A DNA stretch of 44,026 bases, taken from NCBI GenBank assembly GCA_001798605.1, contig MGST01000147.1:1-44026 (forward strand), given 5' to 3'. This DNA is from Deltaproteobacteria bacterium RIFOXYA12_FULL_58_15 (GTDB taxonomy: Bacteria; Myxococcota; XYA12-FULL-58-9). Of this stretch, positions 10,101 to 16,689 are shown one piece after another. The translations under genes were made by a program, and so were the position numbers. The notes below the pieces were generated by a model, which was given only the letters and a program-made list of their open reading frames with translations, ran no database searches and had not been told where the DNA came from. Every line of letters starts with the position of its first letter. Position 1 is the first letter of the stretch.

Positions 10101-10924
10101 CGCTCTTGATAGAGCAGTACACCGTTGACCCAAATTTTTGCAGGCATCCCCAATTGCAGACGCAACTCATAGTTGCCTGCTGTCTCGGCGCGGACACTGC
10201 CGACGGCGTAGGCTATCGACCAACTCGCGGGGTGCATGATTGCAGAGAGATCCACCTGATGGGTCAACGGCACCAACGGCGGATTTCTTCTCCAACCGAT
10301 CGGCAACAGGCTTCCGTCGTAGCTGGCATCTAAATCGATCTCTTTCTCGGGCGGCAGTGGAACGTCGAATCCTTTGCCCTGGTCATTGTCCCACGTGCCA
10401 ATCACGGCCAGGGGGATGTGGGTTTGTACGAGGCCAAGGGCCCGACGGGCGGATTCCATTTCCCCGCGCTCAAACAACAACTGGGATAACTTCTCGGCAG
10501 CTCGCGCCCGCAGAGCCAAGTCGGCATGGCCAACCGCAAGACTTTCGAGAAGCGCGACCAGGCGGCTCTGTTCGCGAGCAGTCCATGAAATGTCATTCAA
10601 CATCTCGAGGTGCAGCGCGGCGGCGTCATTGTTCTGGTCGCGCAAGGCGGAAACCAGATGCTCAAACCGGCCTTCGTGGTCTGCGCGCAGAAACGACAAA
10701 TACGCAGAGAGCTCATGGTAAACGGCTGAACTCGGCGCAACGGCGCGAGCGCTCTCGACCGCAGATTCCAACTCCTCGATGGTTCGAGCCACGTAGAATG
10801 CGTCCGCAGCGTCCTCTAGCCGACCGCGAGAGGCGTCTGGGGTGCCTACGCGCAACTCCACAGTCGACGTTGAGACGCATCCGGCACCACTGAGGAACAA
10901 TAAGGCTACTGTTCGAAATACCAT
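7145..10924 (-). CDS. Large TPR / DUF3857 / transglutaminase lipoprotein
   Basis: A 1259-residue envelope protein. It begins MVFRTVALLFLSGAGC, a short lipoprotein signal with Cys16. Residues 20-180 are helical. Residues 215-320 form a beta-sandwich resembling PA14/carbohydrate-binding modules (KIWVNGVLLYQERR, then LRAGINRVLIK). TPR-like helices fill about 390-645. Residues 685-845 match DUF3857, and residues 900-1030 are a transglutaminase core with Cys944 (YGDCKDK), His986 (FNHAIV) and Asp1004 (FFDPTAD). The remaining 230 residues resemble the beta domain that follows the core in DUF3857 proteins. Members of this group are periplasmic, of poorly known function, often beside envelope or polysaccharide genes. 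An upstream ATG at 10984 would add 20 hydrophobic residues; I prefer the one giving a proper lipobox. It follows the PilZ gene by less than 90 bases. Confidence 0.9.
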   Translation of the reverse strand: MVFRTVALLFLSGAGCVSTSTVELRVGTPDASRGRLEDAADAFYVARTIEELESAVESARAVAPSSAVYHELSAYLSFLRADHEGRFEHLVSALRDQNNDAAALHLEMLNDISWTAREQSRLVALLESLAVGHADLALRARAAEKLSQLLFERGEMESARRALGLVQTHIPLAVIGTWDNDQGKGFDVPLPPEKEIDLDASYDGSLLPIGWRRNPPLVPLTHQVDLSAIMHPASWSIAYAVGSVRAETAGNYELRLQLGMPAKIWVNGVLLYQERRIDRLVFDQIVIPVRLRAGINRVLIKCAQETGTGRISARLTGPNGEAAKGVTSALPQESPVEGESPGDIWNTHAVVESLVAPLPSASARRSIHAMLWGRALGFDNFAVAHGDDILQTYDGSLVARWELAGALWNHGERGRAADLLEALNVQVGGDLLYVRLQQARFLQQESLLRDARDLLTQTRDEHSDAAEVWSRLAVLFQAEGWVEDECNAWVKANELRHDWLENQMALAGCWRNMGYVDRAIEIYDGILDGLPNQLAVLASRQRLARDNNDLELARDLAERLTRVRSDAPWTWLRLAEVERQLDQPEAERETLGRARECSPDAPKAFQELGEVAYQGGDVEGAIDWWQQALVRDPSDEKLANRLSYLAPTSKDPWEQEMPGQQEIDEAVLAASTTRALSGADVVDLMDHEVTRINSDGSTVSFVTQVMVGVNESGRDKLTRVGLRTGGRLRVFHAYAVDAQGRRVQVSSVRDRTARFRGLKVGSAIVLQYRHDEPPVGYLARHVARGWWFQGVARQARLSRWVVWAPRGTRFHEWLSGEVERTENEQGDDVRLSWTARDVPPVIAEPLMPTVHETSLNLMLSTVPDWETFLEWEKALLHEAFRDSSEVEATAKEIFAGLKDPLAKIERLHEFLMKEIRYQQDYENPIAGVRPHPATVVLKRAYGDCKDKAVLFVTLARLVGVEAHFALVRTRSEGPLREEVPMQQFNHAIVFVPKQPGIPTGRFFDPTADALDLGTLPLSDVGAHSLVFDPLSGDHQWRDIPFQAAENNRRETRSHFQLFADGSAEGTQAMATVGYEASAQRQLARNEQKFNQVLQMWVSQAYPGATASEQKAIEVEDLRKPAEVSVLVRSPAHGRVEGGLLKVRLPPVWSPENVFGLAERKHALVLGAPMEFSWQSRLDIPSGSSVTQLPSSGKVDAGCFAYVRTASRQKQQVVVEQKLVVRCERISVGDYATHRTKAEEMIRMQKEELVIRLSATASLR

Positions 10925-11009
10925 GGCAGCTACATAGGCAAACAGGAGCGCGGCAGCAAACCATCCGCATCGAAAGGTTCCCATGGCAATGTCGGGTGTC
11001 GGAATACGC

Positions 11010-12392
11010 TTAATGCACCGTTACAATGCCGTCCTTCACCTGCCCGAGCATCACTGGACGGCTATCGGAGACGACGACTTCCCGCACCCCTTGCTGCGAT
11101 TCGACCCATGCTGCGAGTTTTTGCAGATGCGCAGTCTTGGCTTCCCGTGACAGCGCCGGCCAAGCCACCTTGACAAATAGGCATCCCTCAAAGACCTGCG
11201 CACTCTCCACCTTGCCGATGTCGGGCAACGCTGTAACCGCGAGCGCTGACGGCTGCGGACCCCGAGGCAGCACGTGTAGCCACAGGGCCCAGCCAATGGC
11301 TGCGACGACCGTTAGAGCAAGCAAGGAGCCGGCAACAGCACGTAGGGGCGTCGTTTGAATCCGAGGCCATTTGCGCCGCGACGGCTTCTTGACCCTCGCT
11401 CGCTGTAACTCTAGGTCACGCTTAGCAGTCTCATTTTCCAACGCAGCGAGGCCATCATACTCCGGAAAGCTCCTACGCAATGTCGTCAGGTGCAAACGGG
11501 CAAGCTGCACATTTTCGAGAGAACCGAGAGCCAATCTAACTATCCGAATATGAATGTCGGCGGCGTTACCGGGAGACATCACCAGAGCCTGTTCCAACAG
11601 GTTGACAGCCTCAGCCAGACGACCCGCCCGCTCCGCACGCACAGCGTTAGCCAAATAGTCCCGGGCCCTCTCGTCTACGAAGGGCCGATTGGCCGCCACT
11701 TGTTCCTCCGTAGTCACAGGTCCAGCAACTTCGATGATGACGTCGCTGAGATCCAATTGGATATGGACGCAGCCCTGAGCCGCCAATTGCCGAAGAGCGC
11801 CTAGTGCCTCACTCACCGACAGCCCGCTCGCCCTGGCCACCTCATCGGCGGTGCGACGTCCATCGACTAGGCTCAGCACGTGGATCAGTTGCGGCTGCAG
11901 CCCAGCGACCGTCGCCCTCGGCAGCGGCACCGAATCGAGGGGCACCGCACCACTGACTTCTTCAGGCACCTCAGACGCCTCAGACGCCGCAGCCGCCGCA
12001 GACGCCGCAGTTGTTGCGCCGAGCTGGGACGGCGCAGCAACAACTGGCTCGGCAACCAGATCGCCGATGAAACCGCGGATCCTATCAAGAAGCTCCTTAT
12101 CGAGATTGACAAACCGAAGCCCGAGTCCAACCATTTTGCCCACATCGTTACGCACATGCCGAACCACTTCGCAAATTGTCGGTATCTCCAGAGCGGTCTT
12201 GGTGTGAATGAGCCGCAACGGCATGCAGTGTCCCGGTGGATAGGGCACAGCCGTCTCGATAAACAATCCACCCTCAGAGATGTCATGGGCTAGGCCGCCG
12301 TTGACAACGCCGAGCTGCGCCACGTGAACACGAACGGCAACGTCATAGCGCTGATTTCTACGCCGGTCCTGTGCCGGTGCGTCGCCGGCCAT
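11010..12392 (-). CDS. PilZ domain protein with winged-helix-like and TPR-like regions and one membrane segment
   Basis: About 460 residues. An N-terminal PilZ domain (10-115) carries both halves of the c-di-GMP signature, R-x3-R at 11-15 and DISEGG at 37-42. An Ala/Ser-rich linker follows, then a helical unit (HVLSLVDGRRTADEVARASG...) resembling winged-helix domains found in other delta-proteobacterial PilZ and DUF4388 proteins, then TPR-like helices. One membrane segment lies at about 352-376 and a small alpha/beta domain of about 84 residues follows it, which would be periplasmic. The protein could pass c-di-GMP state across the inner membrane. The ATG at 12392 follows GGGAG and starts two bases after the pilin stop, so the two are very probably co-translated. 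A TTG two codons earlier is possible. Confidence 0.88.
   Translation of the reverse strand: MAGDAPAQDRRRNQRYDVAVRVHVAQLGVVNGGLAHDISEGGLFIETAVPYPPGHCMPLRLIHTKTALEIPTICEVVRHVRNDVGKMVGLGLRFVNLDKELLDRIRGFIGDLVAEPVVAAPSQLGATTAASAAAAASEASEVPEEVSGAVPLDSVPLPRATVAGLQPQLIHVLSLVDGRRTADEVARASGLSVSEALGALRQLAAQGCVHIQLDLSDVIIEVAGPVTTEEQVAANRPFVDERARDYLANAVRAERAGRLAEAVNLLEQALVMSPGNAADIHIRIVRLALGSLENVQLARLHLTTLRRSFPEYDGLAALENETAKRDLELQRARVKKPSRRKWPRIQTTPLRAVAGSLLALTVVAAIGWALWLHVLPRGPQPSALAVTALPDIGKVESAQVFEGCLFVKVAWPALSREAKTAHLQKLAAWVESQQGVREVVVSDSRPVMLGQVKDGIVTVH
11968..12010. repeat. Short low-complexity repeat in the PilZ linker
   Basis: Near-repeats of the 9-mer CTCAGACGC and of GCCGCAGAC run through this stretch and encode the Ala/Ser/Glu linker of the PilZ protein. 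Such repeats can vary in copy number by slippage; unit changes of 9 bases would leave the frame intact. Confidence 0.55.
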
Positions 12393-12394
12393 CG

Positions 12395-12907
12395 TCAATC
12401 TCCCAGATCGTCAATAACGGAGGTGAGTAGATTGTCAGAATCGAGGGTCCATTTCTCCAACACGGAGTCTTGGTCGAGGTTAGCGGCGGCCCCAACAACG
12501 AAGCGATCTTTGGTCACCTCAGACGTCGGCAAGTTGGCCTCACGCAGTGGATTGCCAAATGCATCGATCATCAATTTGGTTGAATATCCTGAGACGCGTG
12601 TGCGCAGCTCAGCCGTATCATTGACCCCGCTCGCCGACGGCACCGCATCTGTTGTGAAACCGTAGATGAACTTCGGAGAACCCGTGACGACGTAACCCAC
12701 CCTCTCGAGGTTGTCTGTGAAGGTGTCATGCTCGCCTCGAAAAGCCAGCTCTGAACGATAGATGGCCCCAAGATTTGACTTGGCCTCAGCTCGCACAGCC
12801 TTCGCTCTGTGCGCAAAGATGAATCCCACCGCCAAAGTGGCCATAATGGCAATAATGGCCACCACAATCATCAACTCCATAAGCGTGAAGCCTCTGTTCT
12901 TGCGCAT
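12395..12907 (-). CDS. Type IV pilin-like protein
   Basis: A 170-residue prepilin. The N-terminus MRKNRG|FTLMELMIVVAI has the class III signal: a short basic leader of six residues, Gly6 before the cleavage site, Phe as mature residue 1 and Glu at mature residue 5, followed by a hydrophobic helix. The globular part ends in KDRFVVGAAANLDQDSVLEKW, close to the last strands of major pilins from Myxococcus and Bdellovibrio. It may be a major or minor pilin, or a pseudopilin; no pilus machinery genes are in the window. GAGGG lies about nine bases before the ATG. Gene order pilin-PilZ-DUF3857 suggests one operon linking pilin supply, c-di-GMP and an envelope protein. Confidence 0.9.
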   Translation of the reverse strand: MRKNRGFTLMELMIVVAIIAIMATLAVGFIFAHRAKAVRAEAKSNLGAIYRSELAFRGEHDTFTDNLERVGYVVTGSPKFIYGFTTDAVPSASGVNDTAELRTRVSGYSTKLMIDAFGNPLREANLPTSEVTKDRFVVGAAANLDQDSVLEKWTLDSDNLLTSVIDDLGD

Positions 12908-12930
12908 GTTGGAAACCCTCGATGGAAAAT

Positions 12931-12959
12931 ATCATAGCGGCCTGCAGGCGCAATTGCAG
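12931..12959 (-). promoter_or_regulatory. Weak sigma-70-like promoter candidate upstream of the pilin gene
   Basis: On the minus strand TATGAT (12936 to 12931) matches the -10 consensus in five of six positions; CTGCAA lies 17 bases upstream as a poor -35. It would start transcription about 18-20 bases before the pilin ATG. I looked for the sigma-54 GG-N10-GC pattern expected for PilR-controlled pilins and did not find a convincing one. Confidence 0.25.
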
Positions 12960-13087
12960 CAGGTATCTTTGCTCTTCGATGGCCGCGTTCCCAGATTTCG
13001 CCAGCCCCACGTGGAATTGCGCAAATGATGGACACCCCTTTTTCCGAATGTGCCCTAGTCGTTGGAGGTCATGGGATCCGCGTCTCC

Positions 13088-14872
13088 TCACTTGAACTGC
13101 AGCTCCACCAATCGGTGATAAACCCCGCCACGCCGCATCAACTCTCGGTGGTCGCCTTCCTCAACGACGGCACCATGTTGCAGCACCAGAATGCGGTCAA
13201 CTCGTTGAATCGTCGACAATCGATGCGCAACGATGATTGCCGTTCGGCCCCGCATGAGCAACTCGACAGCTGCCTCGATATGCGCCTCAGTCTCTGAGTC
13301 GACGTTACTCGTCGCCTCATCCAGAATGAGAATCTCGGGATCCAAAGCCAGCGCGCGAGCAAACGCCAAAAGCTGCCGTTCACCTGCGGAGAAATTTTTC
13401 GCCAATTCTTGCACTGGAGTGTCGTATCCCGCTGGCAGCCGCAACAGGAACGACTCAGCACGTACTGCGCGAGCCGCCCCACGAATGGCCTCCTCCGTGA
13501 CAGTGTCTGTGAGGGCGAGGTTGTCCATCACCGTGCCGGTAAACAAATGAACATCCTGCATGACCACCGCAAACAATCGGCGCAGATCTCCGAGGTTGAG
13601 ACGCCGAATGTCGACTCCGTCGACGCAGACGCTCCCTTTTTGAACGTCATAGGATCGGTTGAGAAGTTTGAGGATGGTTGTCTTGCCAGAACCTGTCGCT
13701 CCGACCAACGCCACCCGCTCGCCTTTGCGCACACACACATTGAGGTCGCGCAATATCCAGCCAGCACTGTCAACTGGCTCGTTGTACGCAAACCACACCC
13801 CACGCAATTCGATCGACTCGCGGACTCTGGCAACCGGTTGCGGCGACAGTGGTGACTCAATGACGATCTTTTCATCCAAGAGTTGAAGACAACGTTCGGC
13901 CGCCACCAAGGCGGCCTGGATGATCGTGTATTTCATTGACAGATCGCGGATGGGAACAAAGAAACGGCGCACGTACTGGATGAAAGCGACGAAGGTGCCT
14001 GCTCCCACCGCTCCCGTTGAAAGGTCAACCGCGCCGTACCAGATGAGCGCTGCGATCGCGGCTGTGCCTATGGCCTCGACCACAGCATACAACAAGGCGT
14101 CAAACTGGATCGCGGTGCGATTCGCATCGCGATATCCTCGACTGAGAGCCACAAACTCTTGTTCAGACCGTTCTTGCTGTCGAAACACCTGAACAACACT
14201 CATGCCAGCGATGTGCTCATTTAGGTACGTGTTGATGGCGGCGAGGTGCCGCCTGATCGCGCGGAAGGCCTTGCGAGCATAGTTTCGAAAAACGGCCATC
14301 AACACCAACAACGGCGGTGCCACAAGGAACGCAAACAAGGTAAGGCGAACATCGAGCCAAAGCATCATGCCAATCAACGCGGCCAGGGTAACGAGGTCGC
14401 CAATGACCGTCACAGCGCCAGTCGCGAAGACATCACCAAGCGCCTCGACGTCATTGGTCAATCGGGTGAGCACTCGACCAACGGGTTGACGGTCGAAAAA
14501 AGCAGCCGGCAGTTTTTGGACGTGCCGAAACAGATCTGCCCGGAGAGTCATCACGGACCGCTGGCCAAGCACGCTCATTGCCATCTGTGAAGCAAAGCCG
14601 GCACCATATTCGACCGCCAGCGCAACCACGTACACCAACGCAAGACGGCGCAGGAGCTCAAGGTCTGCCCCAGGAATTGCAACATCGAGAATCTGGCGTA
14701 CAAGGTATGGCGGTGCCACCACGGTCAAGGCGTCTATCGGGTAAAGAGCGAGGGCCACAATGAAGAGACGTTTGTGTACCGCAATGTAACCAAACAACCG
14801 CCGCAGCATTCGCCAGTCAGTGCCGGTCTGGCCGCTCTCGTTTGTCGCAGTGCTCTTGCCGGACCCTTTCAC
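13088..14872 (-). CDS. ABC exporter half-transporter, canonical Walker B subunit of a heterodimer
   Basis: A 594-residue fusion of a six-helix exporter membrane domain (about 28-330) and an ATPase domain (about 350-590). Walker A is GATGSGKT at 391-398, Q-loop Gln439, signature FSAGE at 494-498, Walker B ILILDE ending in Asp518-Glu519, and switch His550. The catalytic Glu is intact, while the signature departs from LSGGQ. This matches the MdlB/BmrD side of heterodimeric exporters. The GTG start overlaps the upstream partner's TGA (GTGA) and is preceded by GGGGAGG six bases away. The substrate cannot be read from sequence; lipids, drugs or peptides are all known for this class. Confidence 0.93.
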   Translation of the reverse strand: MKGSGKSTATNESGQTGTDWRMLRRLFGYIAVHKRLFIVALALYPIDALTVVAPPYLVRQILDVAIPGADLELLRRLALVYVVALAVEYGAGFASQMAMSVLGQRSVMTLRADLFRHVQKLPAAFFDRQPVGRVLTRLTNDVEALGDVFATGAVTVIGDLVTLAALIGMMLWLDVRLTLFAFLVAPPLLVLMAVFRNYARKAFRAIRRHLAAINTYLNEHIAGMSVVQVFRQQERSEQEFVALSRGYRDANRTAIQFDALLYAVVEAIGTAAIAALIWYGAVDLSTGAVGAGTFVAFIQYVRRFFVPIRDLSMKYTIIQAALVAAERCLQLLDEKIVIESPLSPQPVARVRESIELRGVWFAYNEPVDSAGWILRDLNVCVRKGERVALVGATGSGKTTILKLLNRSYDVQKGSVCVDGVDIRRLNLGDLRRLFAVVMQDVHLFTGTVMDNLALTDTVTEEAIRGAARAVRAESFLLRLPAGYDTPVQELAKNFSAGERQLLAFARALALDPEILILDEATSNVDSETEAHIEAAVELLMRGRTAIIVAHRLSTIQRVDRILVLQHGAVVEEGDHRELMRRGGVYHRLVELQFK

Positions 14873-16608
14873 CGGGAGCCTCCCCGCATATCCCCGTCGA
14901 AACCCCGTTCTAGCTCTTGACGCTTCGCAATACGGGCAAATAGGCCACGGCAGGCAAGGAGCTCGTCGTAGCTGCCTTGTTCTATGATACGCCCTTCGTC
15001 GATGACAACGATGGTGTCCGCATGCCGAACGGCGCTGACCCTGTGCGAGACAATGAGCGTCGTCCGACCTTTGCGCTCGCGGCGCAGCACGTCGACAATC
15101 TCTGCTTCTGTCTCCGCGTCTAGGCTCGAGAGCGCGTCATCTAGGAGAAGAATCGGCGGATCGAGCAGAAGCGCCCTTGCAACCGTGGTCCGTTGTTTCT
15201 GTCCTCCCGACAGAGTCAACCCTCGTTCGCCTACCGGGCTCTCGATGCCCAAGGGCAAAACGCGAAGGTCCGGCAAAAATGCTGCACGCGCCAGAGCTTC
15301 GAGGATGTCCTCGCGGGACGCCGCAGGCCGCCCAAAAGCAACATTCTCCGCGAGAGAGCGGGAAAACAAAACATGCTCTTGGGGCACGTATCCAAAGGCA
15401 CCACGCAAGACATCGAGGTCGAGCTGTGTCACGTCAACCCCACCCACGAAAATTTGAGAGGCCGGTGTCTCCACCAGCCGCAGTAACGCTTGGGCCATGA
15501 CGCTCTTGCCACTGCCCACTGGCCCAACAACGCCCACCGTTTCTCCCCGGGCAATCTTCAAGCTAATACCGTCAAGAATGCGCCGACCACCGATCTCGAT
15601 GGTGAGGCTGCGGATGTCGATGGTGGCATCCAATGCGTCTGGTCTGACGATTCCCGAGAGTATCGTCGGCGGCGTGTCGAGGATCTCCGTGAGCCGGGAC
15701 ATCGCTCCCGAACCTCGCTGCCACATCGCAAGGATCCACCCCAACGCCAAAGCTGGCCAAGACAACAGAGCCATGTACTCGACCAAAGCCACGAGTTCCC
15801 CCACAGTGAGTCGCTCGTTTAGGACATCCCAAGTGCCAAAATAGAGTCCAACCAGAATGGCCACGTTCGCCATGGTCAGCCCCAAGCGAGCAAGTCCACT
15901 GCGTGACCACGCCAGACGAATGTTGGCATCATAGTAGGCTCGATTGTGCTCATCGAAGAGGCGTGCCTGACGCGACTCATTGGCGAACGCTCGCACCACG
16001 TGGGCACCAACGAGATTCTCTTGAACGATTCTTGATATGTCACCAGCCGTGTCTCGAACCCGCCGGTTGGCGGAAAAGAGCACTTTGCCAAGCCTGCGCA
16101 TGACCCATAGCGCAGGGGGAAAACACGCCAAGCTCAGCAGTGTCAGCTTGGGAGAGATCAACACCATCAGAGGTACCGCCCCCAGGAAGGCAAACACTGT
16201 ATTGATGGCATTGAGCACCCCTGGCCCCAACATCATCCGGACTTGGGTGAGGTCTGCGGTCGCCCTGCTCAACAGGTCACCGGTGGTGTGTTTACGGTAA
16301 AAGGACGGTTGTTGACGAGTAAGGTGGCGATAGAATTCGATGCGCAGGTCCATCTCGATGTCACGCCCGGCGAAGAACAAATGGACCCGGCTGAGAACGC
16401 GAAAGACGGCCGCTGCTCCAGCAATCAAGACGAGGATCCGCGCGATATCCCGAAGATGCTCCGCGGGCGCACCGCTCTGCATGCCGTCAATGGCAAAACG
16501 GAAGAACTGTGGAATCGTCAATACCGTCGCGTTGGTGAGCAGAAGCATCAAGCCTCCCCACACCCAACGACTCCAGTAATTGCGAAAATGTGCCCACAGG
16601 CGTTGCAT
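14869..16608 (-). CDS. ABC exporter half-transporter, subunit with degenerate Walker B
   Basis: A 579-residue half-transporter with six predicted membrane helices in about 15-300 and an ATPase domain in 325-570. Walker A is GPVGSGKS at 362-369, signature LSGGQ at 466-470 is perfect, but Walker B reads ILLLDD: the catalytic Glu is replaced by Asp491. Switch His522 is kept. In heterodimers such as TM287/TM288 and BmrC/BmrD one subunit has exactly this change, giving one degenerate ATP site. The next gene overlaps by four bases and supplies the intact Glu. ATG at 16608 was chosen over a TTG one codon upstream. The gene diverges from the aminopeptidase gene over about 80 bases. Confidence 0.93.
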   Translation of the reverse strand: MQRLWAHFRNYWSRWVWGGLMLLLTNATVLTIPQFFRFAIDGMQSGAPAEHLRDIARILVLIAGAAAVFRVLSRVHLFFAGRDIEMDLRIEFYRHLTRQQPSFYRKHTTGDLLSRATADLTQVRMMLGPGVLNAINTVFAFLGAVPLMVLISPKLTLLSLACFPPALWVMRRLGKVLFSANRRVRDTAGDISRIVQENLVGAHVVRAFANESRQARLFDEHNRAYYDANIRLAWSRSGLARLGLTMANVAILVGLYFGTWDVLNERLTVGELVALVEYMALLSWPALALGWILAMWQRGSGAMSRLTEILDTPPTILSGIVRPDALDATIDIRSLTIEIGGRRILDGISLKIARGETVGVVGPVGSGKSVMAQALLRLVETPASQIFVGGVDVTQLDLDVLRGAFGYVPQEHVLFSRSLAENVAFGRPAASREDILEALARAAFLPDLRVLPLGIESPVGERGLTLSGGQKQRTTVARALLLDPPILLLDDALSSLDAETEAEIVDVLRRERKGRTTLIVSHRVSAVRHADTIVVIDEGRIIEQGSYDELLACRGLFARIAKRQELERGFDGDMRGGSR

Positions 16609-16689
16609 CAATGATGTCTCGGTACCCCATGGTGGTCAGAAAACCAAGGACCTTGTCACTCGACTGTCGCCGAGCTACCGTGCTCCATC

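Noticed and set aside
12907-13087. Sigma-54 promoter for the pilin gene
   Set aside because: The gap was read for GG-N10-GC with flanking TGGCAC/TTGC; no convincing match was found.
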